The translations under genes and the position numbers were made by a program. This document shows, one piece after another, positions 1-11,003 of a stretch of DNA of 64,000 nt. Every line of letters begins with the position of its first letter. Positions within the stretch are counted from its first letter, which is position 1. The notes below the pieces were generated by a model. It was not told where the DNA came from, searched no databases, and saw only the letters and a list, made by a program, of their open reading frames with translations. The stretch comes from Nipponacmea schrenckii (lineage: Eukaryota; Mollusca; Gastropoda; Lottiidae), in assembly GCA_030562195.1 (NCBI GenBank), contig CM060201.1:30176067-30240066 (forward strand), written 5' to 3'.

Positions 1-739
1 ATAAAAACAAGATTATATATTTCAAAAAGTTGATATACAAAATACTACAATTCACATACAGTTTTCATACAAAAATTTATATTGATATTGTGTATAATTA
101 TATATTTAGAATTATATAAAATAAAAAATATATTTGATTTGTAGCATAAAATTAAGACTGTTGATATACGATTATTTACTTGGTTTATAATCAAGATTTT
201 AATAAGACGTTTCGATCACAAGATTCACTCTCTCACGAGCCTTCGAATGACACAATAGGTGAAATAACCAAATATGACATAAAATCCATATTTTGATATT
301 TCTGTGTATATTATACTACCCACCTACCGAATTTCATTAAATTTCATTTCGACTTTTTCTTCTTAATGTAGAACTATTTGATTAAAAAAAAATTAAATAT
401 GCATGAAATTGTATTATATAAGAAACTGAATTTTGACTTCCGTGTAGATAACTACTACCTGACAATGATTTTCCTAATTATCATCGAGGTGATAATATTT
501 TATCAAGATATCTATATACATGTATATCTATATACATATCTTCTGAATAAGTGTAGGGAAATTTTCTGGGAGGACCACAAGTTTCTGTTGTATATTTATG
601 TAATATATTGGTCAAATGTCTGGAATTAATGATGATAACCTCCAGAACTCTGGTTTAAATATATTCATCCTCTGTCAAATATTTTTCTCAGTTTATTTTT
701 TATACCATCTGAAAAGAAAGAACAAATATCTTATTATTG
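1..739. other. AT-rich intergenic stretch, no gene seen
   Basis: Very AT-rich sequence without a convincing open frame, splice pattern or repeat structure. The short open frames here have no coding character. It could be an intron or 3' flank of the minus-strand gene that begins at 1360. Confidence 0.5.
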
Positions 740-1345
740 TCAAGCTATCATGTTTAATAACAAGTGGAATATCACCATGATATATAGCCACCATGTTTTA
801 TAACAAGTGGAATATTACCATGATATATAACTATTGGAATATTACCATTTTACCATGTTAAATAACAATTGGAATATTACCATGATATATAGCTACCATG
901 TTGAATAACAATTGGAATATTACCATGATATATTAAAATTGAAATATTACCATTTTACCACGTTAAATAACAATTGGAATTTTACCATGATATATAGCTA
1001 CCATATTAAATAAAAATTGGAATATTACCATGATATATAGCTATCATTATAAATAACATTTGAAATAATGCCATGCTACGAAGCAATTCAAATACATGTA
1101 CTACCATGATATATGTAACATTTCAAAAAGTACCATGATAAATATTGCAATTGAAATACTACCATGTTATATACAAATTTTAATATTACCATAATATATA
1201 GCTTACACCATATATAGCAATTTGTGAATATAAGGATTGTATAATATAACAATTGAAATATTATCACGATAAATAGCAATTTGGGAATATTACCATGATA
1301 TAATTACCACGATAAATTGCACTTTCTTAAATAACAAAACCATTG
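740..1345. repeat. Minisatellite, about 47-bp unit
   Basis: A degenerate tandem array built on an AT-rich unit of roughly 45-48 bp. Each unit contains 'ttaccatgatatatag' and 'aacaattggaatatt'. I count about twelve imperfect copies, the best preserved between 780 and 1020, with decay toward both ends. It lies immediately downstream, on the minus strand, of the donor site of the 1360-3806 exon, so it is probably intronic or 3'-flanking. Confidence 0.8.
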
Positions 1346-1359
1346 TAAATGATTCTTAC

Positions 1360-3806
1360 CTACTTTTCCACTGCATTAAAAATTTCCTCCGTGGTTTCGT
1401 AATCACATGCACTGACTTTTGCGCTTCGTTGGTTTTTCGCGAATGTGATGTATTCTTTAAATGCTTTACATTTTTTTCTAAAGCTTTTCTTCTTTTCTAT
1501 TGTTTCCTGAAAAACCTCACTTGATCTGTAACTACCAAAAGTCACCTGATCATCAGCTTCTTTTTTAGATCTCTGAGCACCTCCTTCTCTTTGATATCTC
1601 TTAGCGCCACCTTCTCTTCCAATAATCTTTGCTTCAACTTCTCTATCAAGTATCGTTTCATCTTCAAGTTTATTAGTGTCAAGGTTCGTCTTGAAATCTT
1701 TTGAAACTGAGCTTGCTAGGAATATTGAATAATCTGTCTTTCGAACTTTATTTCTTATTTCTGTGTTTGTAATTTTTAGTTCTTGCATCGTCCGAGGAAG
1801 TAGATTCTTCTTTGGCAACCTAAGCGAAGGTTGTGACCCCAACTTATCAATGGTTTTTCTTTGATTCTCTTTTGGAAACCTTGCTGAGGTTGGAGAACTG
1901 ATCTTATGAAAGTCTTTCTTTGAAGATGGAGGTAACATTTGTGTCAATTGCTTTTCACTTTTGACGGTCACATATTCGACTCGTTTGTCTTTTGGAGATT
2001 TGATTAAAGAAAATAGTTGACTATTGGGTGATATCTGTCTCGATTCCATGCTTCGAAGACTTCTGGTGTCATTCTTCAAATATTTGTTTCTGACGGTATT
2101 CTGTCTTGGAATCTTGTAAAACAATCTCTCCCATTCAGTCTCTTTATCTTCTTTTAAGCTTGTGTTTGCTGTTTGTTCATGTGGTTCTCTTGTATCGTGT
2201 TTTAAATTCTTCTGTAAAATATTTTCTATCAAGCTATGTGAGTTTTGACCTCTACTACATGCTGGAAGTATCTTATCTTGTCTAGGTTCTTCTATCAGTC
2301 TTGTACACTTTTGTTTAATCCTTTCCATGTTGGCATCAACATCAATCTCTGCTTGAGTTTTAATATTTCCTTTTATTCTTTGCCAATTAGATTCTGTACA
2401 ATTTATTTCCTCGCGAAGGCTTTTAGTACTATTTTTTGTGTTCTGTTCTGGGTTGTGTTGTGGACCCAGTATTGTTTTCGACTTTAGCGACACGGCTAAA
2501 ACTCTTAATCTTTCAATTTTATGAAAGTATTCTTCTTTAGATATCGATTGTAAAACATAATCAAATAAAGCTCTTCTTCTGTCTTCTCTTATTAAACCAA
2601 AATTCTTCCTTATAAATTCTTTTAATTCTGAGGATGGTTCGAGATTTTCCAATGTGTCCCATTGCCTCATGATCTTAGAATTTACTTTAGACGTTTCATT
2701 CGAAGTAGCTTTGTGTTCCACAATATCTGTTTTTGGGGCTACAATGTGATTCTGTTGACAAGATGTATTTGAATCAACACATCCTGTTTCACTAGAATCA
2801 ACCATTAGATTTATTCTTAAAGTTTCAGTATTCCGTTCTGGGACGGCTCTATCCTTTTTCATGTTCTTCTCTTGGAAACCTTTCCCTTCTTTACTACAAG
2901 CAAGACGAAGTTGATTCTGTTGACAAGGCTTGTCCCTTTCTTCTAGTTGTCTGTCTTCTTCATTTAGCCATGATAAGTTTAGTTTAGGAATATGGACTCC
3001 ATTGACAATAATATAAGTTGATTTCTCTACAGTATATCCTTTGTTCTTATCAGTCACTCGTTCTGAATTCTCAGTATAATTTATGCTCTGTTCCGAATTC
3101 TCGTTATATTTTATTTTGAATTTGGAATTCTCAGTATATTCTGTCCTGCGTTCTTTTGCATCACTACTGTTTCTTTCTTCCAGTAGACTGTCTTCTTCAT
3201 ATAGCCACGATAGGTTTAATTTAGGAATATGGACACCATTGACAATAATATAAGTTGATTTCTCTACAGTATATCCTTTGTTCTTACCAGTCACTCGTTC
3301 TGAATTCTCTGTATAATTTATGCTCTGTGCCGAATTCTCGTCATATTTCATTTTCAATTTTGAATTCTCAGTATATTCTGTCCTGCGTTCTTTTGCATCC
3401 TTACGACTGTTTCTTTCTTCTAGTAGACTGTCTTCTTCATATAGCCACGATAGGTTTAATTTAGGAATTTGGACACCATTGACAATAATATAAGTTAATT
3501 CCTCTACAGTATCTATGCTCTTACCAGATATGAATGTATCGGTGAATTCTGATACCACCATTATGGCACCAGTACTATTTAGTTCATTAGAACTAGTTTG
3601 TTCATTAGAACTATTTAGTTCATTAGAACTAGTTGGTTCATTGAAACTAGTTTGTTTATTGGAACTTGTTGTTTCATTGAAACTAGTTGGTTCATTGGAA
3701 CTAGTTTGTTCATCGGAACTATCCTTTAAACGAGGTTTGATTTGTCGATAATGTCGATGCTGTTGACGCTCTCCTGAACGCAACACCAACAACCCTTCAG
3801 CATCCT
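1360..3806 (-). CDS. Large coding exon of an unrecognised repeat-containing protein
   Basis: I do not recognise this protein. The frame is open for over 800 codons and is hydrophilic, rich in Ser, Glu, Lys and Asn. The N-terminal part has a short Ser-Asn-Glu repeat (TSSNE/TSFNE) at about 3590-3720. Next come three copies of a 79-80 residue unit containing YIIVNGVxIPKLNLSWL; at DNA level the units start near 3476, 3236 and 2999. The C-terminal half is charged, with a possible helical segment (EFIRKNFGLIREDRRRALFD) at about 2570-2635. No signal peptide or membrane segment is seen. The frame has no ATG near its start, but an acceptor-like 'aatagatacag' precedes codon GAT at 3806, so this looks like an internal exon whose gene begins at higher coordinates. 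The frame ends in TAG at 1360-1362, directly followed on the minus strand by 'gtaagaatc', a strong donor. A donor two bases earlier in the reading would avoid the stop. Coding status is well supported; function is unknown. Confidence 0.7.
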
Positions 3807-4800
3807 GTATCTATTATTAGAAAATCGTTTACCTTCATAAACTTCTCAAACAATTCTCGACGTAAATTAACGATTCTCTTCTAAAAATGTTAAAATGTCT
3901 TTAAAATTTGCTAAAATTTGCTTAGCGCTGTTATATTGCTTCTGTTTGTCTTCACGACGTTATCCAGAATAATATAAATCGTCTATGACGTCATAAAGCT
4001 TTTACGACGTTAATTTATTATTTTCAAACAGAGCTAACATTCAATACGAAAATTAATCTCAAACTGACTAGATTTTAACTTTTGGAATTTGAATTCTAAT
4101 AAACTACCAATTTTCTAAATTCAACTACATCAACGCTTTATGCCCCTATTTCCCACTTCTGTAAACATCTGGAAGACATCAACCCTGGAGTCATTCTGAG
4201 GACCAGTTATTTCATTTTGGAACTGTTGCTCAATATCCGTTCTTTTCACAAATACCCCCTTTGTGTATAATTCACCCCCAATTCCCCTTATTCTAAATTT
4301 CACCCAAGACTTTTGAATTCATCCCTGGGAGTAGGCCTACATATGGACCTCTGTTGAGAAACACTGAACGATATCATTTGATTAATTCTACGTCTAATTC
4401 GTATCGGGATGGTCTTAAGATTATACATGTATTTTATATGACTAGCTAATAAAATTAGTTTACAAAATTCAGACTTTTAAAGAAGAAATGTTTAAAACCT
4501 TATTATGTCATAAACATTATATTTGTGCGTTGATATATAGCTAAATGTATCAACCATCCTAAAAGGATGTTGAGTGACAATAGATTAAAGAACATGGAAT
4601 CTAGTATTATTGTAGTCCTTTTCTTGAACATAATTTTTTCATCTCGTACAGATGTGCCAGTGGCTGTGTGTATTTATCTGTTATCTAATATCTGAAACTG
4701 TTGAGGAGGTTTCCTGAAATTTTTGAAATTAGATAAAATAATACTCAACAAAGAGAAAGTTTGTTACATACTTCTGATATTAAATATTCGAGGTTTCACA
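3807..4800. other. No gene seen
   Basis: No supported gene or clear repeat. Exons of the minus-strand gene at 1360-3806 should lie upstream of it in this direction or beyond, but I could not identify one with confidence. Confidence 0.4.
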
Positions 4801-5189
4801 TATAAGATGTTCCCGTATTGGTTACGTTTCTTCGTAGATTTCGGGAAAGGGAGGGCTTGAATCTCCCAGATGTACAGGCCTAGGGTGGAACAAATATTTT
4901 TTTTGAGAAATAGGAATCTGGATCAATCGGATTATTTTCTTTTCTTCTGATCTGAAATTAGAAAAAAATAACCCGCCCAATGGGCGAGAAGTATAATACC
5001 TGTTAGATACAGATTGTTTTTAGTTTGCTATGAACGAGGTTGCTGATTTTTTGAAAATGCCACTATCATTTTCTGTTTATAGACATGATGAAATTTCTCT
5101 TGAAGACTCTTATAATGGGTTTGAACTATCTTGCTTGCTTTATTAGTAATAATAATGGTTGTATTGAAGGGGACTACAAAGGGTGCTAT

Positions 5190-7110
5190 ACCTACACTGT
5201 GGTGAATATTAAAGTCCTATGTGTCTTGCTGTATTTAATGTCTCAATCCAAAGGGCTTCTCTAGATTGACGGAATTTGCTAGTTTCATCTTCGGGCAAGT
5301 CGATTTCTATGCGCTCAATTGGGATTAGGGTGAGATCGTCAAGTGAATGGTCGTCAAGATTGAAAAGATTAGAAACAGGCTTGTCTTTTTAAAACTTAAT
5401 ATCTGTGAGAATTAAAACGAGTGCGTAATTTGTTCTTTGTTTCCCCGATATATTGTGTGGGACATTTTTTACATGAAATTAAGTATATTACATTCAAGTT
5501 TTCACATGTAAGGTGCTCTTGGAACGGGTATCATTTATTCGTATAGTTACTTAGAAAATAATGAGGCTCTGATATAAAGGGACATGTTTTGCATCTGAGT
5601 GACAGACACGGGGCACTCCTTAAGCCTGGAACTACGTCGGCATAAAGCCTATTTTTAGCTGCTATCTGTGCTAAGGTGGAATTATTTATGTTTCGTAAAA
5701 ATCGTTTAGAATATCTACACTCTTTCAGGTTTGAGAAAACAATCGTACAGGCTTGGTTGAAATCTGAAGACCTTGTGCAAATTCGGTGAAATCGTAAAAC
5801 TTGTGACTTAATTATTCCAGAAAAAGTATGTTTTGGATGAAATGAACTCTAATGCAAAAGTTGATGAGTGTCGGTTTCTTTGAAATATACTTTAATATCT
5901 AATTTATTAGTCTCTGCTATGGAATCTCCTTTAAAGACAGTGGTATCGAGGAAATCTATGCTTTTGTGGCTGACGTTTGGCCGTTAGTTTGATGGACGGG
6001 TGGTGGTTGTTGAGGATTTCAAAAAATTGCCAAAATTGTTTTATGGAGTTCAAACCATGAAAAGGTTATCTGAAAAGCGTTCATAAAAAAGTGGGTCAAA
6101 TGGACAAAGGGGTAATAACTCACCTTCCCACTCTGCCATGAAAATGTTCGCGTATGAAGGGGCGAATCGTTTGCCCATGGCTGTACCTGAGGTTTGTAGA
6201 TATGTTTAACCATTAAATGTGAAATCATTGCGGCTAAGACAAATCTCTAAAAGCTGTAGAATTGCATCGTTGGGTCTGTCTGGATCTTGGTTTCTATTAA
6301 AAGCTTGGCGAACTGCCATTAGGCCAGTAGTGTTGTCGATATTGGTGTACATAGAAGTTACGTCAATAGAAATTAAAATAGCATTTGAAGGGACTTGGAG
6401 ATTTTTTTATCTTATTGACAAAGTCAGTTGTGTCCTTATGTTGACATGCTAGTGGTAGTAAGAAATGATCAATGTATTCTGACACTGCATACGACTCACT
6501 ACCACAGTCAGAGATAATCGGGCAGCCTTCAGGGATTCTATTAGGCATGAACCAATCCTTGGTAGGATTCTTATGAATTTTAGGCAAAGTGAATACTAGT
6601 AAGTGTCTCTCACGGCAATCAGGTTTGGCAGAAAGATAGTCATATTGTTTCTGTTTTAAATGGCATGTTTTAACTAAATCAGCAAGGATACTGTTTATCA
6701 TTTTAGCAGTTTCTTTAAAAATTGGCTCCGGTAAAACAGCTTCTAAAATGTAATCTTCTCTATTTAATATAACGCAACATGAACCATTGTCACTCTCTTT
6801 AATTACAATGCTATCGTCTTTTTTAAGTTAATTTAACGCTTCGCGTTCTACTCGCGTGAGATTAGGCTTCTCGTGTGTTATGGAAAGATTTGATATTTGA
6901 TTATTCATACTTCCAAATACGTTTAATATTTCAGGATGAATGGCGGTTTTAGGTGGTTTCCACGTGGATTTAGGAATACATTGTTCTAGCACCACGAGGA
7001 GGGTAGTTTCGAAAAAGTATGAACAACTGAGATTACGTTTGACGGTTGAAGATAATCAAGGTTAGGCAATTTAGGAGTCGGCATAAATTTAAGTCCACGG
7101 TCTAAGATTG
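5190..7110 (-). pseudogene. Penelope-like reverse transcriptase / GIY-YIG polyprotein, broken
   Basis: In pieces over several frames the minus strand encodes FMPTPKLPNL (about 7080), FTLPKIHKNPTKDWFMPNRI (about 6560), the RT palm motif ISIDVTSMYTNI (about 6340-6375), SGTAMGKRFAPSYANIFMAE (about 6135-6195) and RFSDNLFMVW (about 6050-6080). In active relatives the last block carries the catalytic Y-x-D-D; here it reads F-S-D-N. Further on, CPTQYIGETKNKLRTRFNSH (about 5415-5475) is a GIY-YIG-like nuclease block, and a conserved tail with 'REALWIETLNTA' follows near 5230. In-frame stops occur, for example near 6210, and frame changes near 6365 and 6130. Family identity is by recalled motif pattern. 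The gene is clearly nonfunctional. Confidence 0.75.
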
Positions 7111-7119
7111 AATGCTGGA

Positions 7120-8792
7120 GGGGTGTGAGAATTTTTCGGCTCAAGTTAACGACGGTTCGGCCTAGCGGCGGCCTCTCAATATTTTTATTATCACCAGTAG
7201 TTAGTTTAAAGGCTTACCTGGTGCTTGAAGCTGGTGTATCCAAAACAAGTAGATATTATTGGCTGTTTCCGGAGACCAATGAAGATTATCATTATCAATT
7301 CTTATTCATAGGGCTTCAGGATTGTTGCGTTCTCAGTGTCGGAGTTCATCATCATATCGTTGAATGCCTTGAGATAATGTTGGGCTATCTTAGAGATTTT
7401 TTCAGAGATAGGCACACATGTGAAGATAATCTTGGAGCTAGGAAATGTTTGATTGGCTGTGGCAATTAATTTCTGGGCTTGGTTAAATGTAGTTTTGGCT
7501 AACTGATCGCGATCTGCCTACATGCAGAAAGACCTTAGCTGGTTTATGATCATGGTCGTAAGATTCAATGATGGACTGGATGTGATGGATTTGGGCACCA
7601 GGGTACGAGTGTATTTCGGTGTATGAACAGTTTTGGTAATTCGGTTGAGGTTTGAGGACCCAATAATTAAGGTAGATTTCTGGAGAGTAGGCAACGGATA
7701 TAATGGTTGTTGATGGGGTGATTGGTACTGGTTTTTTGTAGTTGCTAAGAATGTAGCATTGGGTACGGACTGAGATCTGGTTCTAGGTGGAGAAGGTCTG
7801 GGTACGCGGCTTAACTTGGTTGCAGAATTTGGGGTGGTTTGTTGATCCAAAAACTTACAGAAGGAAGAAAGGTCGGTCGAACGTGGGTCACGTGAATAAG
7901 ATTCAGATGGCGTAGGCGAGGAATCTGAAAGGGAAAAGAGAAGGGGGTGCCCTCTCTACGAGAACGTCTACCAACATCTTCTGGACTAGGGGATGGTGAA
8001 CTTTAGGGGTTTGGTTCGACATGGTGGTGACTTTTGTTGGTGCGAGTGTTTGTGGATCAATCTTGTTGGTAGGGATATGGTTACTCTGGTTTTGGTTTCG
8101 TTGATCGTTTGGTAGAATTTGGCAATCACAGGTTGAGTTAGACGTTTTCCATAGGAGAGGGCATGGGAAATAATGCGGTCGATGGATGGTTGTGATAAAG
8201 ACTTGGTTCGGATGAAGCTGAGTTTTTCTTGAAGGGTGGTTTTATAATGATCGATCAGAGCCTGCGTTACCTTTGAGAGCCATGTACGATTGAGGGATAT
8301 AATATTCGCATCGACAGCTGATGTTTACATTGCTGGACGGATAAAACTATCCAACTCAGAGACTTTGCGTTTGAAGGTGAACGCTGATTGACCTAGTTGC
8401 TGAAGGGTAAGGATTGCCAAATGATGGAGACACTGCAAAACTTGGAAGAATACCTTAACGAAGGATTCTTCCTCCTTATGAGTGGGAATTGGTTGGCGTC
8501 TGTGGATTGGTGTGAGTTTCTGATGTTGGTGAGGCCAGTGGTTATCTTTGGATGGGTAGGCTGTGTTATGGCAGGGTCGATGGTTATCTCTGGATGGATA
8601 GGCAGTGTTGTGGGTTGCTCGGTGGAGGGGTGGGATATAAATGGCTGGATTGGTTAGTGGTTGGCGATTGGTAGGTGGTAGAGGTCTATGGAATACTGGG
8701 CCGTTGTAGGGTACATTATGTTGGTTTGGTTGGCGATTAGAATTGCGATGTCTGGTTTCTTGACAGTGGTTATCGAAGTTGCGGGACATCAT
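7120..8792 (-). pseudogene. Upstream ORF of the Penelope-like element, Pro-rich plus SGNH-like region
   Basis: Two long open stretches lie on the minus strand, 8792-8325 and 7850-7518. With the intervening sequence they read as one protein interrupted by a few frame changes. The first part is rich in His, Pro, Arg and Asn. A middle part (about 8290-8080) is basic and amphipathic. The last part has STLIIGSSNLNRI (about 7640-7680), then PGAQIHH in a shifted frame (about 7590), then PAKVFLHVG (about 7520-7540). This G-x-S-N start and a later FLHVG are the spacing and hydrophobic pattern of blocks I and III of SGNH/GDSL hydrolases, a domain known from ORF1 of some LINEs. The SGNH call is inference; the catalytic Ser-Asp-His set cannot be confirmed. 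The same region recurs at 54640-54745 and 55858-56045. Confidence 0.5.
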
Positions 8793-8799
8793 GAAAATA

Positions 8800-10670
8800 A
8801 ATCTAGGTTAGACGGGGAATGTTCAGTTGTAATTAAATACGTGTGAATTTTTATATGCTAGCGTAAAATGTAGGATCCAGGTATGCAAAAGATGACGAAT
8901 TGGGTGTGGGAAATAAAGTGGAAAGGGTATTTCAGGACAGAAGTTGATCGTGTGAAATGATCTACAAGAAGGACAAGCTTGACGAGTCCTTCGGGAACAC
9001 TTAGTACAACCTTAAGAAACATTGTATGATGAAACATTTTGCAATGACATTGAAGAGAAACTTGCACACTATACACAAGAAAGTTTAAAACCCTAACCCG
9101 AATGTTAAGAATAAAACTAGACAAGTAGAAGCGATACAGAATAGTATTGCATCCATGAAGAATGGTAAATTGCACAAGATTCTATTACAGCTGAGCATCT
9201 TAAATATGGTGTCCCAGTGTAGGCGTTAACGGTAATAGAAATGGAAATGGCATGAAGTCTACCCAAACATACGACAGAAAATGTACTTTAATAGAGGTAA
9301 GACGAAGCAGTTAAAGAGACATTTCAGTCGCATAAAAAACTATTTGATCGACTATATTATCTTATCTCAAATTTAAACGCCTTAACTGTCCTTATGAGTT
9401 ACAATAAGGATTAATAAAGTAGTTTGACGGCATCTATTACCCAAAAAGAGAAAGACAGTCCAATATCTATGTGACAACGAGAAAACTTAATACCGTGTGG
9501 TACTTTTCGAGCTAGGAATAATTGGTAGATACTGGAGATTTCTTTTTATAAAGTCTTCATACGAAAATGTTCGAGGTCGTGTCTTATTTACAGTAATGGG
9601 TGAAGTAAGATTTGTAAAATGCACTTGCATAGATATTGGCTAGTTTAGTTTCGGCTTGAGTCACATACCAGTTTCTATACAGTCCTATAGAGTTAGCTCT
9701 ACAATAAAAAATGTCCGGTTATGACCATTTAAGTTTGGCTTGGGGTCAGCCACTAACCTGTTCAGCCCTATAGAGTTATTCAGACCACAATCATGTAAAT
9801 TACTAGTAACAAACCAAACTTATTCTAACAACTACCTATTTAGAACGCTGAAAACATCTAGAAATTAAGAACTACATTGACCAGATTGTATCCCTAATAT
9901 ATTTATATTACCAGTCAGTCCATGATCCTTTTACGATTATCGAAAGCAATGATTTGGTTTGAAGTAAAAAAAAAAAAGGGGGGGGGGAGGGTCTCCTAAG
10001 CTAGGCATGGTCGAATCCCCTTGAGGCCAGATTTCAGATGGGATGAATTAATCTTCCATAGACCGGACAGGGGCAACCCCCTACATACAAATTCAGTAAA
10101 AAAAAGATTCTCATTAAAAACATAATTGTGTGAATTACAGATCGTCGAGATAAGTTTAGGATAAAAAATAGTTATTTTAACTAGCATATTGCGATGCAAT
10201 ATTTCAATCGAACCCTTACGTCTTAGATTACCTTTCTGTACACTTGTTAAATAAAGAGTTTTTACAGATTCTTTCACAAAACACAAACATATCCCTTTTC
10301 TTTCTATTAAATATAATGATTGTATATTGCAGTATTGCTCAAAATGTCTTGGTCTTCGATAAATCTGAAAACAAAAAAACAGAAACATGATGAACGCCAT
10401 TATTATTCCAGTTAATCTATAACTGATTCGCTGTCAATATTTTTAGCTTTAAGACCAACATTCTAGTTGAGGGTCTATAAACCCACCAGAGGGGTCAATG
10501 TTATGGCTGTTCCTCCTTTTATCTTTGAAACGTTTCGATTGAGGAGAGGGGTGGTTTATCCGCGATAGTTTTTTTTTTGTTTGTTGTACATTTTTATGGG
10601 GTACTGCAACGTCCAAAAAGTACAATTTAAAACGTAGAACTATAAAATACGCTTAATTTTGAAGAAATAG
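8800..10670. other. No gene seen; poly-A/poly-G tract near 9968
   Basis: No supported coding region. An A-run followed by a G-run lies at about 9968-9988. The stretch just after the 5' side of the Penelope-like element may include its unrecognised 5' end. The open frames here have no coding character. Confidence 0.4.
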
Positions 10671-10676
10671 TGGGAT

Positions 10677-11003
10677 GGTCCCCCAGGCTTCACATTTTTC
10701 TGATTTTGGTCGATTTTCGAAGTGTTTCCGATTTTGGTTTTATGTGGTTTTTTGAAGTCCCTGGGTCCAAATGAAAGGAAATGAGCAGAATTTGGCAGTT
10801 TGTGGAAATTTCGGTATCGACCATTTTTTAAACATTTTGACTTATTTCAGAAAAACGGCTATATTTCCCACACTAAAGATGATATTTGGGTTCTGTTTTT
10901 CTGACATGTCCAGGGGGCCAATGCAGATGTTCACTGTGAATTTCAGATGGATAGTTTACATACTTGGGAATTTATGGCGGTTTTTCGATTTTGCCCAAAT
11001 TGG
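10677..11003 (-). repeat. Inverted unit of the 333-bp satellite
   Basis: Read on the minus strand this stretch matches the 333-bp satellite unit found forward from about 11003: the 'ccaggggacttc', 'accacataaaaccaaaatc' and 'ctggacatgtcagaaaaa' blocks are all present in order. It is more diverged from the array than the array units are from each other. It forms a head-to-head junction with the forward array at about 10990-11005. Confidence 0.85.

Larger units (their letters stand above)
4840..8792 (-). mobile_element. Decayed Penelope-like retroelement (family 1)
   Basis: Reading the minus strand there is an upstream open region (8792 to about 7120), a reverse transcriptase (about 7110 to 5700), a GIY-YIG-like endonuclease (about 5500 to 5190) and a noncoding terminal segment (about 5000 to 4840). 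RT followed by GIY-YIG is the diagnostic order of Penelope-like elements. The noncoding terminal segment recurs at 19945-20240 and 56110-56250. In the 56-kb copy it sits beyond the opposite, ORF1, end, which suggests a terminal repeat. Many stops and frameshifts show that the copy is dead. Exact ends are not defined. Confidence 0.75.
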
